Shown: one piece after another, positions 1 to 9,330 of the stretch
How positions within the stretch are numbered: the stretch's first letter is position 1
Layout of the letters: each line of letters begins with the position of its first letter
Assembly (NCBI RefSeq): GCF_002909445.1
Contig: NZ_PPXC01000001.1
Span: 1-64,000 of the forward strand
Reading direction: 5' to 3'
Length of the DNA: 64,000 nucleotides
Source: Arthrobacter glacialis
Lineage (GTDB): Bacteria > Actinomycetota > Actinomycetes > Actinomycetales > Micrococcaceae
Made by a program: the position numbers and the translations under genes
The notes under the pieces: model-generated
What the model was told of the DNA's origin: nothing
Database searches by the model: none
The model's input: the letters and a program-made list of their open reading frames with translations, nothing else

Positions 1-61
1 GGGCCACATCCTGCGTGGCCTCACCGCCCCGATCTCCGGGGACAATCACCGGAATACTCAT
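1..61 (-). CDS. 5' end of an unidentified gene (partial, runs off window)
   Basis: Reading the minus strand from an ATG at 61 gives 20 stop-free codons (MSIPVIVPGDRGGEATQDVA) up to the window edge. The segment ends where the non-coding gap before the DUF456 gene begins, as expected for a divergently transcribed neighbour. A GAGGG lies only one base before this ATG, too close for a good ribosome site, so the true start may be the GTG four codons further in. The fragment is too short to assign a family. Confidence 0.35.
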   Translation of the reverse strand, partial: MSIPVIVPGDRGGEATQDVA

Positions 62-173
62 ACCCTCAGAATACGCCCACCGTTACCACAATGCAATAGT
101 CTCACGAACAAATATTCTACCGATCTTGTTGTCCATGGTGCCCGGCGGCACGAATGGGTGACACTATTGCAGG

Positions 174-674
174 ATGGATGCACAGATCATTTGGACAATT
201 GTTTGCGGCCTGGCCATTGCCGTGGGCGCCACGGGGGTCATTGTGCCAGTTCTCCCCGGAAGCTTGCTGATCGGCGTGAGCTTGCTGGTATGGGCGTTGG
301 TGCTGGGCTCCCCGCTGGGCTGGATAGTTTTTAGCATTGCTGTGCTATTTGTTGCGGCGGGCATGGTTTCCAGCGCCGTGCTGACGGGGCGGGTCATGAA
401 GCAGCGCGCCATTCCCGGGAGATCTGTGGTCATAGGCTTGGTGCTGGGAGTAGTGGGGTTCTTTGTGATCCCGGTGGTGGGTTTGCTGGTGGGATTCGCC
501 GTGGGCTTGTTCCTGTCAGAATTTGCCCGCCAGAAGGAGTTTCGCCCGGCCGTAACTTCCTCTGTTGCTGCTCTCAAGGCCACGGGGCTGGGCATCTTGG
601 TGGAGTTTGGCTTTGCCTCGTTGGCAGCCGGCACCTGGGCCGCCGGTGTGCTGATTCACTTCCTGAACCGCTAA
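174..674 (+). CDS. DUF456 family small membrane protein
   Basis: A 166-residue integral membrane protein of unknown function. About four hydrophobic segments are visible, with glycine-rich helices such as the stretch around residues 84-112 (VIGLVLGVVGFFVIPVVG). This glycine-zipper pattern and length fit the DUF456 family. The ATG at 174 follows an AGG-rich ribosome site (GCAGGATGG). The gene stands alone: the upstream gap separates it from a divergent partial gene, and the next gene is on the other strand. No biochemical role is known for the family, so none is assigned. Confidence 0.7.
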   Translation: MDAQIIWTIVCGLAIAVGATGVIVPVLPGSLLIGVSLLVWALVLGSPLGWIVFSIAVLFVAAGMVSSAVLTGRVMKQRAIPGRSVVIGLVLGVVGFFVIPVVGLLVGFAVGLFLSEFARQKEFRPAVTSSVAALKATGLGILVEFGFASLAAGTWAAGVLIHFLNR

Positions 675-721
675 TACTGAGCCGCTAGTACTGAGCCGCT
701 CGCAAGTCGGCGGTTGGCCGC

Positions 722-1180
722 TTAAGGAACAGCCAGGCCCACTTTGATGTCAGCCATGCGGCCGCCGCAGCGTTCATTGCCTGAGACTCGCGTCCAATTT
801 AAATCCGTCGACTTCGCGGCCAGAACATTTCCGGCCTGATCGAAGACCTTGAAACTCATGGCAGTGGGCGGCTGCGCTCCTACATTGAGCAGCCACGATC
901 CGTCCTTTTGGTGGGCCAGCAATTGTGTGTTTCCCTTAGCGCTTTTGGCGAACGTGGGAGCCATGGGGACACATTCGTTGCCCGAACATGCCGTGACACT
1001 TGCGGCCCTGGAGGAATCGCTCAAGGTAAGTGTCAAGTGGTTGTCCCAATTGGGTGAGGAACAGGGGCGGCCATCGCGATCAAGCACTATGGCACCAATA
1101 ATCAAGGCCATGCAAAAGGCAGCCACGAGTGGAACCAGAACAAGTTCCACGCGGCGTCGAGTATTTGAAACAACAGGCAT
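722..1180 (-). CDS. Hypothetical membrane-anchored extracellular protein
   Basis: A 152-residue protein with a basic N-terminus (NTRRR) followed by one hydrophobic segment at about residues 12-33, which should act as an uncleaved anchor or signal. The rest is polar and beta-rich. It has four cysteines in the exported part (DGRPC, TACSGNEC, ERCGG), suggesting two disulfides outside the cell. I do not recognise a domain. It stands alone, convergent with the DUF456 gene, and the start has only a weak ribosome site. Confidence 0.6.
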   Translation of the reverse strand: MPVVSNTRRRVELVLVPLVAAFCMALIIGAIVLDRDGRPCSSPNWDNHLTLTLSDSSRAASVTACSGNECVPMAPTFAKSAKGNTQLLAHQKDGSWLLNVGAQPPTAMSFKVFDQAGNVLAAKSTDLNWTRVSGNERCGGRMADIKVGLAVP

Positions 1181-1385
1181 GGGCTCATGGTATCCAAGGA
1201 CCCTGACTGTTTCCCGCGAAAGTGCCCAGACAATCCCGGGCTTCGGTCAGGGCCTGAGCCAGGGCCCGCGCTGGCGGATTGTGGCGAGGCTGTGGATCCT
1301 GGCGCGTTGAGTCTTTGGCCCATGCGGGGCGGGTGAGGCCACGTGATCGGGCGTGGCAATGTGAATTCCCCACTAGGATCTGAAC

Positions 1386-1973
1386 ATGTCTTCAGTTGCT
1401 CACACTGTCCCGGCCCCGGTGCAGCCGCCCTACCCCTACCAGGCCCAGGGCGTGCGCCTGCGTCCGGTCACCATGGCGGATGTGCTGGCAGTCAACGAGT
1501 ACAGGTCCTTGGCGCAGGTGGCCCGCTACCTGCCGCACCCGCCGCAAACCGTGGCCGACACCGAACTGACATTGGCCGCAATGGTGACCCAAAAAGAGCT
1601 GCAAACCCCCGGCCAGTGGCTGGACTTGGCTGTGGAGCATGGACCCACCAATGAGGCAGTCGGGGAAGTTCTGCTGAAGTGGGACGCAGCAAATCCGCTC
1701 CGGGGCGAGATTGGTTTTGTTTTCAGCCCCGCGGTGCAAGGCCTTGGCATTGCCTTTGCTGCCTGCACAGCCGCACTGGAGATCGCTTTCGGCCACTTTG
1801 GCTGGCACCGGGTGGAAGGCATCTGCGATCACCGAAATGAAAAATCAGCCGCGTTGATGACTAGGTTGGGGATGCGTCAGGAGGCCACATTTGTGGAAGC
1901 CGATTGGTGCAAGGGCGAGTGGGTCACGCTGCGCCACTACGCCATCCTGAACCGAGAATGGCCGGTGCGATAG
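1386..1973 (+). CDS. GNAT family N-acetyltransferase, RimJ/RimL type
   Basis: A 195-residue acetyl-CoA-dependent N-acyltransferase. The start of the fold (VRLRPVTMADV, about residues 23-33), the acetyl-CoA loop QGLGIA at 118-123, and the late GWHRVEGICDHRNEKSAALMTRLG helix with its typical Asn-x-x-S are the RimJ/RimL pattern (Acetyltransf_3). The substrate cannot be read from the sequence; relatives acetylate protein N-termini, antibiotics or small amines. Its stop codon is followed directly by the ATG of the thioesterase gene, so the two are probably cotranscribed and translationally coupled. Confidence 0.85.
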   Translation: MSSVAHTVPAPVQPPYPYQAQGVRLRPVTMADVLAVNEYRSLAQVARYLPHPPQTVADTELTLAAMVTQKELQTPGQWLDLAVEHGPTNEAVGEVLLKWDAANPLRGEIGFVFSPAVQGLGIAFAACTAALEIAFGHFGWHRVEGICDHRNEKSAALMTRLGMRQEATFVEADWCKGEWVTLRHYAILNREWPVR

Positions 1974-2465
1974 ATGGCGGATTTCCAGGAGACGTTCGAC
2001 GGCGACAGCCGGCTTACGCTGGCTGTGCCCATGCGCTGGGGAGACATGGACGCCTATGGGCACATCAACAACGTGGAAGTTCTGCGAATCCTGGAGGAAG
2101 CGCGGGTGCATGCCTTTGGCCCACCCGCCGGCACGGGCCTTCCCGGCGTTGCCGTTGCCCGTCCCGTGTTTGCGGATCTGCCGAGGAACACCCAGGCTTT
2201 GGTGGTGGAACATAGGGTCAAGTACCTGACGCCGCTGAACTATCGCAACATTCCTGCCGTGGTGGATGTGTGGATCAGCTCCATCAAGGGCGCCAGTTTC
2301 ACTGTGGCCTATGCGATTTTCGATCCCATCACGCAAGCCAAGTGTGTTGTTGCTGAAACCGTCCTGGCTTTTCTTGACGAATCCAATGGCAGGCTGGTGC
2401 GGATTTCCGCGGCGAAGAAGGCCCAGCTGCAGCCACTTCTGGGGCCCAAGAATTTTCGCTCCTAG
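1974..2465 (+). CDS. Hot-dog fold acyl-CoA thioesterase (4HBT/YbgC type)
   Basis: A 163-residue cytoplasmic hot-dog protein that should hydrolyse acyl-CoA thioesters. The N-terminal segment MRWGDMDAYGHINNVEVLR (about residues 19-37) is the 4-hydroxybenzoyl-CoA thioesterase signature, with the catalytic-type Asp before Tyr-Gly-His. The FVEYRV-like strand is present as VVEHRVKYLTPLNY. The ATG directly abuts the stop of the acetyltransferase gene with no spacer, implying translational coupling. The preferred acyl chain is unknown. Confidence 0.85.
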   Translation: MADFQETFDGDSRLTLAVPMRWGDMDAYGHINNVEVLRILEEARVHAFGPPAGTGLPGVAVARPVFADLPRNTQALVVEHRVKYLTPLNYRNIPAVVDVWISSIKGASFTVAYAIFDPITQAKCVVAETVLAFLDESNGRLVRISAAKKAQLQPLLGPKNFRS

Positions 2466-2556
2466 GACTTGTGCAAGGATTATTTGGAAACCGCGTCAGA
2501 ATCGCTTCGCTTTGCACTCCTTTAAAGTAGGCGTGAAATCTACAGGGAGCGATTGC

Positions 2557-3012
2557 ATGGAGCCGAAGAATAATATGGAGCAACAGACGCTTCGCGCAAG
2601 TGTTGTGCTGCAGCACGCAGACATGCCGCGCAGAGGGCTGACGCTGCTGCACACAACACGGTGCACCGCGGCCGGCCCGGGACGATTGGTCACCTTCACC
2701 AGCTACGTCATCAACGAAGGTACGGAGCCGCTTGCGCGCGGGCGCTTGGTGCCCATGTCCCTGAGTAACGCTGACATGACACAACTGCGCTACATAAAGC
2801 TGCCCTCCCTCGATGAACTGACGGTGGGCGCCCTGGCCGCCAACAGCTACGTGAAGTGGGAAAGCCACTACAAGGTGACCCACCGGGATGTTGCCAGCGG
2901 AGGCCCGCTCATCAGCGCCATGGCTGCCACTGCAGTTGCCCAAGACGGCACGGAACTGCGTGATGAGGCTGATGTGGTGCTCGAGATGGCAGCGGAGGGG
3001 GACGGTGCCTGA
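2557..3012 (+). CDS. Hypothetical protein, probable beta-sandwich
   Basis: A 151-residue protein with no recognised family. I chose the ATG at 2557 because AGGGAG lies 8 bases upstream; the reading frame is open much further upstream only because it shadows the thioesterase gene. The middle section (TFTSYVINEGTEPLARGRLVPMSLS) resembles the adhesin-like DUF11 or CARDB beta-sandwich repeats, in which a conserved N-x-G lies between strands, but it has no signal peptide. It has one Cys and alternating hydrophobic strands throughout. The role is unknown. Confidence 0.6.
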   Translation: MEPKNNMEQQTLRASVVLQHADMPRRGLTLLHTTRCTAAGPGRLVTFTSYVINEGTEPLARGRLVPMSLSNADMTQLRYIKLPSLDELTVGALAANSYVKWESHYKVTHRDVASGGPLISAMAATAVAQDGTELRDEADVVLEMAAEGDGA

Positions 3013-3044
3013 ATACCAGGTGCCCGCGGCAGACTTAACGTCCC

Positions 3045-3518
3045 TCAGGAAGCCTGCGTGACAAGTATTCCGTCGGGATCGGCGTAAACCATGTCGCCCG
3101 GCGTGATGGTCACTCGGCCCAGGTGCACGGGGACATCTTGGCGTCCAACGCCGTCCTTGGCGCTCTTGGCAGGGTTCGTCCCTAACGCTTTCACTCCCAA
3201 GGGGAGGGTCCGGATCGCTTCGCTGTCACGGATGGCACCGTAAATGATCACCCCGGACCAGCCATGGTCCACAGCTGACTGGGCAATCATGTCCCCCATG
3301 AGGGCATTCTCCAAGGAGCCGCCGCCGTCGACCACCAGGACGGCGCCCCGACCGGGGGTTGCCAACAGGGTCTTTATGAGTGCGTTGTCCGCAGAGCACC
3401 GGATGGTTCGTGCCGGGCCGCTAAAAGTGGTGACAGCACCAAAATCCCGAAATTGCACTGACACGGAGGCCAACTCCGGCCCTCGTTCGTCATAGAGATC
3501 TGCTGTGGAGATAGTCAT
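3045..3518 (-). CDS. rraA: RraA family protein (ribonuclease E inhibitor / HMG aldolase-like)
   Basis: A 157-residue member of the RraA fold. Visible landmarks are TADLYDE at the N-terminus, the GRGAVLVVDGGGSLENALMGD glycine-rich motif, and GAIRDSEAI, whose Arg-Asp pair coordinates Mg2+ and substrate in the aldolase members. In bacteria the family includes both RNase E inhibitors and 4-hydroxy-4-methyl-2-oxoglutarate/oxaloacetate lyases, and sequence alone does not decide which this is. It is a single gene, divergent from the large FAD dehydrogenase across about 180 bp. Confidence 0.85.
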   Translation of the reverse strand: MTISTADLYDERGPELASVSVQFRDFGAVTTFSGPARTIRCSADNALIKTLLATPGRGAVLVVDGGGSLENALMGDMIAQSAVDHGWSGVIIYGAIRDSEAIRTLPLGVKALGTNPAKSAKDGVGRQDVPVHLGRVTITPGDMVYADPDGILVTQAS

Positions 3519-3695
3519 GGGGCTCCCAACGTCGATGTTAGTATTCGCTCAGCATAAAGCGCCGAACACTCCCAAAGCGAGAGCCTGCCGATGTTGCGTC
3601 ACACAGGAGCGCCCATAAGACTGGTCATGAACGTGCCGCCACACCGGCGCACAGCGCAGCTGCACGAACCAACTTTTGAGGACTAAGGGGCACAT

Positions 3696-6575
3696 ATGTC
3701 GGAGCGGACCGGTCAAACTGTGGGGGACACGCGGGCCTTGTCTGGGCAGTTGCTCCAAGACATCACGGGCGCCATGCGCGCCCCGGAGCAGACCCGAACC
3801 AGGGCACTTGACCGCCACGCCAACGCCCACGACGCCTCCCATTTCCTCTTGATTCCCCAAGCCGTTGCGGTCCCGGAAAACGCCGCCGAAGTGGCGAAGC
3901 TGATGGTGGTCAGTGCCGCTCGTGGGCTGCCGCTGACGCTGCGTTCCGGTGGCACCAGCCTCAGTGGCCAGGCCGTCAGCGGCGGTCTGCTGGTGGATGT
4001 GCGCAAGAACTTCCGCGCCATTGACGTGCTCGACGGCGGTGCCCGCGTCAGGGTGCAACCTGGCGTGACCGTGCGTGATCTCAATGCCCGGCTGTTGCGG
4101 TACGGACGCAAGTTTGGGCCGGACCCGGCCAGCGAGGCTGCCTGCACCATCGGCGGGGTTGTCGCCAATAACTCCTCGGGCATGGCCTGCGGGACCACCG
4201 ACAACGCTTACAGAACACTGGAGTCGCTGACTCTTGTACTGCCCAGCGGCACCGTCATTGACACGGCAGCCCCGGATGCCTCGGCCCGGCTGCGCTCGCT
4301 GGAGCCTGAACTGTTTGCCGGTCTTGGCGAGCTTGCTGAGAGGGTCCGCAACAACCCGGCTTCCCGAGCCGCCATTGAACGCCAATTCGCCATGAAGAAC
4401 ACCATGGGCTACGGACTGAACTCCTTGCTTGATTTTGAGGATCCCGTGGACATTTTGGCGCACCTTCTGGTGGGCAGCGAAGGCACTTTGGGATTCGTGG
4501 CCGAGGCAGTCTTTAGGACAGTGCCCCGGCTGGCCCATGCCACCTCGGGTCTGCTGGTTTTCAAAGACCTCCAAGCCGCCAATACGGCATTGCCTGCGTT
4601 GGTGGACAGTGGCGCCGCCACCGTGGAACTCATGGACGCACTTGCACTGCGGGTGGGCCAGGGGCTCAGTCAGGTGCCCGGCGTCGTACGGGATTTGAAG
4701 GTGCACAACCACGCGGCGCTATTGGTGGAATACCAAAGCGGCAATGCGGCCGAGCTGGCTGACCTTAACGCTGCTGCGGTAGTCCTGGCGGGCACGCTGG
4801 GGCTGCAGAGCCCCGCTGAGTTCAGTTCCGACTCGACTGTCCGGGCCGAACTCTGGCATCTGCGCAAGGGCCTGTACACCTCCGTGGCGGGGGCCCGGCC
4901 GCCGGGCACTACGGCACTGCTGGAGGATGTGGTGGTCCCCGTTCCCGCACTGGCCCGCACCTGCCTGGAACTGAACACCTTGTTTACCAAATACAGGTAT
5001 GAGAATTCGGTCATCTTTGGGCACGCCAAGGACGGCAACATTCACTTCATGCTGACGGATAGGTTCGCCAGCCAGGATGAGCTTGACCGCTACGAGGCGT
5101 TCACCGAAGACATGGTGGATGTGGTGCTGGCTGAGGGTGGCTCGCTCAAGGCAGAACACGGCACGGGCCGGGTCATGGCCCCGTTTGTGCGCCGGCAGTA
5201 TGGGGATGAACTGTATGAGGTGATGCGCCGGATCAAGGCACTTTGTGACCCTGCGGGGATGCTCAATCCTGGCGTCATCCTCGACGACGACGTGAAAGCA
5301 CACTTGCGCCACATAAAAATGGCGCCGCCGGAGGTGGATCCCGAGGTGGATCGCTGCGTTTCCTGCGGCTACTGCGAACCCGTATGTCCCAGCAAGAACC
5401 TCACCTTGACCCCGCGCCAGCGCATTGTCACGCTACGCGACATGGCCGCGGCCCGGCGCGACGGGGACGTGGCGCTCGCCGACGCCCTAGCCGCGGACTA
5501 CGACTACGCCGGCGTGGATACCTGCGCGGTGGATGGCATGTGCCAAACAGCCTGCCCCGTGGACATCAACACCGGCACACTGGTCAAGCATTTGCGGACG
5601 GAGGCTGCCGGTACCGTGGAAAACGCGGTCTGGGGCGCCGCCGCCAAGCATTGGGGCTCCGTCACCCAGGGAGCCGGGCTGGCACTGGGCGTGGCCGCGA
5701 AGGTGCCAGCCGCCGTCGTGCTCCCCGTGAACAAGTTGGGGCGCAAGGTGCTGGGTGAGGACACGCTGCCGCTGTATTCGGCCGAACTGCCCGCCGGAGG
5801 GAAGGCGCGACGCCGGCCCGCGCCAGCAGGGGGAGCGGCGGCCGTGTATTTCCCCGCCTGCGTCAACGTCATGTTTGGGCCTGCTGAGGCGGGAACGGCC
5901 GGTGTGCAAGCAAGTTTTGAGCAGCTGTGTGCCGCCGCCGGAGTTGAGCTGCTGGTTCCCGAGGGAATTGACAGTGCGTGCTGCGGTACGCCGTGGTCGT
6001 CCAAGGGCATGGCCGCGGGTCTGACGGGCATGCACCAGCGGACGTTGAAGCTGCTGCGTGCGGCCACACGGGACGGGGAATTGGAGATCATTTGTGATGC
6101 TTCCAGTTGTACCGAGGGGCTGCTGCACACCCTTGAAAGCGAGGTGTTGGCTCCCGGGCAGAAGCCGCTGCGGGTGGTTGATGCTGTGGCGTTTACCGCC
6201 GAACGGCTGCTGCCGCTGTTGGGTGAGGGGTGGGCCCGGCTGGACTCATTGGCCCTGCACCCCACGTGTTCCTCCGTACGGTTGGGCTTGAATGCGGCGC
6301 TAACGCAGGTGGCGGGGGCTGTGGCTGAGTCGGTCCAGGTCCCGGATGGCTGGGGCTGTTGCGGTTTTGCCGGGGACCGCGGAATGCTGCATCCGGAGCT
6401 GACGGCGTCCGCCACGGCGGCGCAGGCCGCCGATGTTGTGGCGATGGACGCAACCGCGCATGCCTCTTGCAATAGGACGTGCGAGCTGGGGATGAGCCGT
6501 GCCACGGGCGAGAACTACCGCCACGTGGTGGAGATCTTGGCAGACGCCGTGGCTGTGCACGCGGGGCGGAAATAG
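3696..6575 (+). CDS. FAD-linked oxidase/Fe-S fusion, D-lactate or D-2-hydroxyacid dehydrogenase type
   Basis: A 959-residue fusion of three modules that usually oxidises D-lactate or related 2-hydroxyacids and passes electrons to quinone. Residues about 45-270 form the FAD_binding_4 domain (TLRSGGTSLSGQAVSGG), followed by FAD-oxidase_C with KAEHGTGRVMAPFV. Two ferredoxin motifs follow: Cys554, 557, 560 and 564, then Cys610, 616 and 620. The C-terminal third has two CCG-type heterodisulfide motifs (DSACCGTPW and GWGCCGFAGD). AAGGGG precedes the ATG. All cofactor cysteines are intact. The exact substrate (lactate, glycolate or 2-hydroxyglutarate) is not decidable here. Confidence 0.85.
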   Translation: MSERTGQTVGDTRALSGQLLQDITGAMRAPEQTRTRALDRHANAHDASHFLLIPQAVAVPENAAEVAKLMVVSAARGLPLTLRSGGTSLSGQAVSGGLLVDVRKNFRAIDVLDGGARVRVQPGVTVRDLNARLLRYGRKFGPDPASEAACTIGGVVANNSSGMACGTTDNAYRTLESLTLVLPSGTVIDTAAPDASARLRSLEPELFAGLGELAERVRNNPASRAAIERQFAMKNTMGYGLNSLLDFEDPVDILAHLLVGSEGTLGFVAEAVFRTVPRLAHATSGLLVFKDLQAANTALPALVDSGAATVELMDALALRVGQGLSQVPGVVRDLKVHNHAALLVEYQSGNAAELADLNAAAVVLAGTLGLQSPAEFSSDSTVRAELWHLRKGLYTSVAGARPPGTTALLEDVVVPVPALARTCLELNTLFTKYRYENSVIFGHAKDGNIHFMLTDRFASQDELDRYEAFTEDMVDVVLAEGGSLKAEHGTGRVMAPFVRRQYGDELYEVMRRIKALCDPAGMLNPGVILDDDVKAHLRHIKMAPPEVDPEVDRCVSCGYCEPVCPSKNLTLTPRQRIVTLRDMAAARRDGDVALADALAADYDYAGVDTCAVDGMCQTACPVDINTGTLVKHLRTEAAGTVENAVWGAAAKHWGSVTQGAGLALGVAAKVPAAVVLPVNKLGRKVLGEDTLPLYSAELPAGGKARRRPAPAGGAAAVYFPACVNVMFGPAEAGTAGVQASFEQLCAAAGVELLVPEGIDSACCGTPWSSKGMAAGLTGMHQRTLKLLRAATRDGELEIICDASSCTEGLLHTLESEVLAPGQKPLRVVDAVAFTAERLLPLLGEGWARLDSLALHPTCSSVRLGLNAALTQVAGAVAESVQVPDGWGCCGFAGDRGMLHPELTASATAAQAADVVAMDATAHASCNRTCELGMSRATGENYRHVVEILADAVAVHAGRK

Positions 6576-6732
6576 GGCGATCGGGCGTCATTTGCCACGT
6601 TTTCAAGTAATAGGCGGGTAAGTTCGCCCACGTTCCGGCCTAAATGAAAGCTTTTGTGGCTAAAGTAGGGTTCAAGATTGGCGCCGGCGCGCAAAGTGCC
6701 GGTGCTGTGGAGACTAAACATAAGGATGAAAA

Positions 6733-7158
6733 ATGGCTGGAATCATCATTGTCGGCGTAGACGGCAACTCAACGTCCATGAAGGCTGCCCGCGTAGCCGC
6801 TGAACTGGCCAAGGCCACCGGCCGCACCCTGCGCGTTGTTACCGCATTCGGCGAAGACAAGACCGAAAAGGTAGCCATTGGCAACGACGAGTGGTTCCTG
6901 TCCACCGCCGATGAGGCCGAGCGTGTTGCTCAGCGTGTTGCTGAAGAACTGAAGATCTCCGGCGTCAAGACTGAGTACTCCTCGGCCCTGGGCAAGCCGG
7001 CAGATGTTCTGCTCGAAGAGGCCACCAAGCTCAACGCCGAACTGATTGTTGTGGGTAACGTCCGCATGCAGGGCCTGGCCCGCGTTCTTGGCTCCGTAGC
7101 CAACGCCGTGTCACACAACGCCCCGTGCGACGTCTACATCGTCAAGACCGACGGCTAA
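6733..7158 (+). CDS. Universal stress protein (UspA family)
   Basis: A 141-residue single-domain Usp protein. It begins IIVGVDGNSTSMKAARVAAELAK, with the family Asp on strand one, and ends with the nucleotide-binding segment VVGNVRMQGLARVLGSVANAVSHNAPCDVYIV, where the GNVRMQG and GSV residues correspond to the ATP-phosphate loop. That pattern suggests an ATP-binding Usp. Such proteins respond to starvation and hypoxia in actinobacteria. The gene has its own upstream gap of about 160 bp and a strong downstream terminator, so it is monocistronic. Confidence 0.9.
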   Translation: MAGIIIVGVDGNSTSMKAARVAAELAKATGRTLRVVTAFGEDKTEKVAIGNDEWFLSTADEAERVAQRVAEELKISGVKTEYSSALGKPADVLLEEATKLNAELIVVGNVRMQGLARVLGSVANAVSHNAPCDVYIVKTDG

Positions 7159-7170
7159 AACTCTTCTTTT

Positions 7171-7207
7171 CAAAACCCCCGCAGCGTTCACCGCTGCGGG
7201 GGTTTTG
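7171..7207 (+). terminator. Rho-independent terminator after the usp gene
   Basis: A 16-bp perfect stem (7171-7186 with 7192-7207, A4-C5 against G5-T4) and a 5-base loop lie 12 bases after the Usp stop codon. The stem runs into a short T run on the plus strand and a matching A/T run on the other. The acyl-CoA dehydrogenase gene ends 53 bp further on in the opposite direction, so it may serve both strands. Confidence 0.9.
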
Positions 7208-7259
7208 TGCTTTCTGTGCACCGGACGAACAGGATGTTCCGGTACCGCCGGCTCATGTG

Positions 7260-9212
7260 TCAGCGATATTTGCGGTGCTGGTTCTCGTGGGTGGACGGAC
7301 CGGGGTCCGCGCTGGCAATCCACGGGCCAGTGCCTTCCGAGGGGTCAAGGACGCCCTCTTCCAGCCAGGTGAACTGCCCGGCAAGCAGTTCCTCGCTCAG
7401 GGACTTGTCCGAGTCGTCCGTGTTGTGCCAAAGCTCGCTGAACAACGCCTCCACACGCAGCCGCGACTGCCAAGCGAAGGCGTCGGCCAGTGTTGCTGCC
7501 GAGCGGCCCTGATGGGGGTCCTTGAGCCGGAGCATCTCCGCACGTGAACAGCAGGCTGAAATGGCGAAAAGCTCCGCCCCAATATCAACTATCCGCCCCA
7601 GGAACGCCTGCTTGTACTCAAGCTTTCCCTGCCAGCGGCCCATGGCATAAAAGGTTTGCCGTGCCAGCCTCCTGGACTCCCGCTCCACAAAGCGCACATG
7701 CTTGGCGAGTAGGCCAAAGTCGTTGTAGGAGCGCGGATCCATCCCCTTGCCCACCACCAGCTGCGGCAGCCACTTGGCATAGAAACCGCTGGCACCCATG
7801 GCCGCCTTCCCTTTTTCCGCCAGCGTTGCCGTGGTGGACGCCAAATCGCCGGCCGCAGCCAGATGCGCATCAACCGCCTCTCGGGCAATGAGCAGGTGCA
7901 TGATCTCCGTGGAGCCCTCAAAGATCCTGTTGATCCGCAGATCCCGCAACAATTGTTCGGCAGGCACCGCGCGTTCGCCGCGGGCCTCAAGGGACGCCGC
8001 CGTCTCATAACCGCGCCCGCCGCGAATCTGGACCAGCTCATCGGCGCACTTGTAGGAAAACTCGGAGGACCAGAGCTTCGCCAAGGCGGCTTCGATGCGC
8101 ACGTCCTTCATACCGGCGTCGGCCAATGCCGCCGACAGTTCAAAGACGGCCTCCAGGGCGAAGGCAGTGGCGGCCATGAAAGCCAGCTTCTTGCCAACGG
8201 CCTCGTGCTGCCCCACGGGCATTCCCCACTGAATGCGGGCACCGGACCATTCCCTGGCGATCTTCAGGGACCACTTCGCCGCGCCGGCCGCCATCGCCGG
8301 AATGGACAGGCGCCCCGTGTTCAAAGTTGTCAGGGCGATCTTCAGGCCTTGGCCCTCACGGCCCAAACGATTCTCGGCCGGGACCCGCACCTGATGGAAG
8401 CGGGTCACACCATTTTCAATGCCGCGCAAACCCATGAACGCATTGCGGTTTTCAACAGTGATGCCGGGGGAGTCGGCCTCAACCACAAAGGCCGTGATGC
8501 CGCCGGTCTTACGCCCTGCCGCGTCAAGCCCGCGAGAGGGGACCAGCGCCATGACCACCACAAGCTCGGCAATGACACCGTTGGTGGTCCAGAGTTTCAC
8601 GCCGTCCAGCAGGTACTCGCTGCCGTCCTCCGACGGAACGGCAAGAGCGCCCATGCGGGCCGGATCGGAACCCACATCCGGCTCAGTGAGCAGAAACGCC
8701 GTGACAGCCCCGGCGGCACAGCGGGGCAGGTACTTTTGTTTTTGCTCAGCTGTGCCAAATACTTTCACGGGCTCCGGCACGCCGATGGATTGATGGGCGG
8801 ATACGAGGGCGCCAAACGCCGGGTGGACGCTGCCCAAGATGGCCAGCGCCCTGCCGTAGTACGTCAGGTTCAGACCAAGCCCGCCATACTCAATCGGGAT
8901 TTTCATGCCGAATACACCCAGTTCTGCCAAGCCGGCCAGGTACTCGTCGGGAATTTTTGCCTCCCGTTCAATCCGCGCACCGTCGATGGTCTTGGCGTAG
9001 GCCGTTACCTTTTCCAAGAATGCCTCCCCGCGCTCGGTATCCTCGGCCAAGGGGAGCGGGTGGGGATGGATGAGATCAACGTTAAGGGCGCCAAGATACA
9101 GGCCCTTGGCAAAACTGGGGCGTTCCCACGCAGTTTCCCGGGCCGCTTCCGCAGCGTTTCTGGCATCCTCGGCGGTGACACGCACTCCGCCAGCATCAAC
9201 ATCAGCGCTCAT
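7260..9212 (-). CDS. Acyl-CoA dehydrogenase, long form
   Basis: A 650-residue FAD enzyme of fatty-acid beta-oxidation type that makes the 2,3-double bond in acyl-CoA. The dehydrogenase core lies at roughly residues 60-480: FLLTEPDVGSD (FAD/substrate motif), GLRGIENGVTRFHQVRVP, and RINRIFEGSTEIMHLLIAREA, where the Glu of FEG is the position of the catalytic base. About 170 extra C-terminal residues form the additional helical region seen in VLCAD-like and actinobacterial ACADs. No electron-transfer flavoprotein genes are nearby. It is monocistronic, with a terminator-bearing gap on its 5' side. Confidence 0.88.
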   Translation of the reverse strand: MSADVDAGGVRVTAEDARNAAEAARETAWERPSFAKGLYLGALNVDLIHPHPLPLAEDTERGEAFLEKVTAYAKTIDGARIEREAKIPDEYLAGLAELGVFGMKIPIEYGGLGLNLTYYGRALAILGSVHPAFGALVSAHQSIGVPEPVKVFGTAEQKQKYLPRCAAGAVTAFLLTEPDVGSDPARMGALAVPSEDGSEYLLDGVKLWTTNGVIAELVVVMALVPSRGLDAAGRKTGGITAFVVEADSPGITVENRNAFMGLRGIENGVTRFHQVRVPAENRLGREGQGLKIALTTLNTGRLSIPAMAAGAAKWSLKIAREWSGARIQWGMPVGQHEAVGKKLAFMAATAFALEAVFELSAALADAGMKDVRIEAALAKLWSSEFSYKCADELVQIRGGRGYETAASLEARGERAVPAEQLLRDLRINRIFEGSTEIMHLLIAREAVDAHLAAAGDLASTTATLAEKGKAAMGASGFYAKWLPQLVVGKGMDPRSYNDFGLLAKHVRFVERESRRLARQTFYAMGRWQGKLEYKQAFLGRIVDIGAELFAISACCSRAEMLRLKDPHQGRSAATLADAFAWQSRLRVEALFSELWHNTDDSDKSLSEELLAGQFTWLEEGVLDPSEGTGPWIASADPGPSTHENQHRKYR

Positions 9213-9330
9213 GGCTTCCTCATTTCCGCCAGCGGCGTGAACACTGCAGGCTTGTGGATCCGGTACATCGCATCGATTGATGCGAGCCTACTCCCCGGTA
9301 CACTCGGCGGCTAGAGGTCAGCGGAGGTGC

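Noticed and set aside
3549-4712. Long open frame on the minus strand opposite the FAD dehydrogenase (387 codons)
   Set aside because: It lies entirely over a well-conserved gene, has no family motif, and is the kind of antisense frame that GC-rich codon use creates.
7863-9314. 483-codon plus-strand frame opposite the acyl-CoA dehydrogenase
   Set aside because: Shadow of the real gene; low-complexity His/Gly/Arg-rich composition and no ribosome site.
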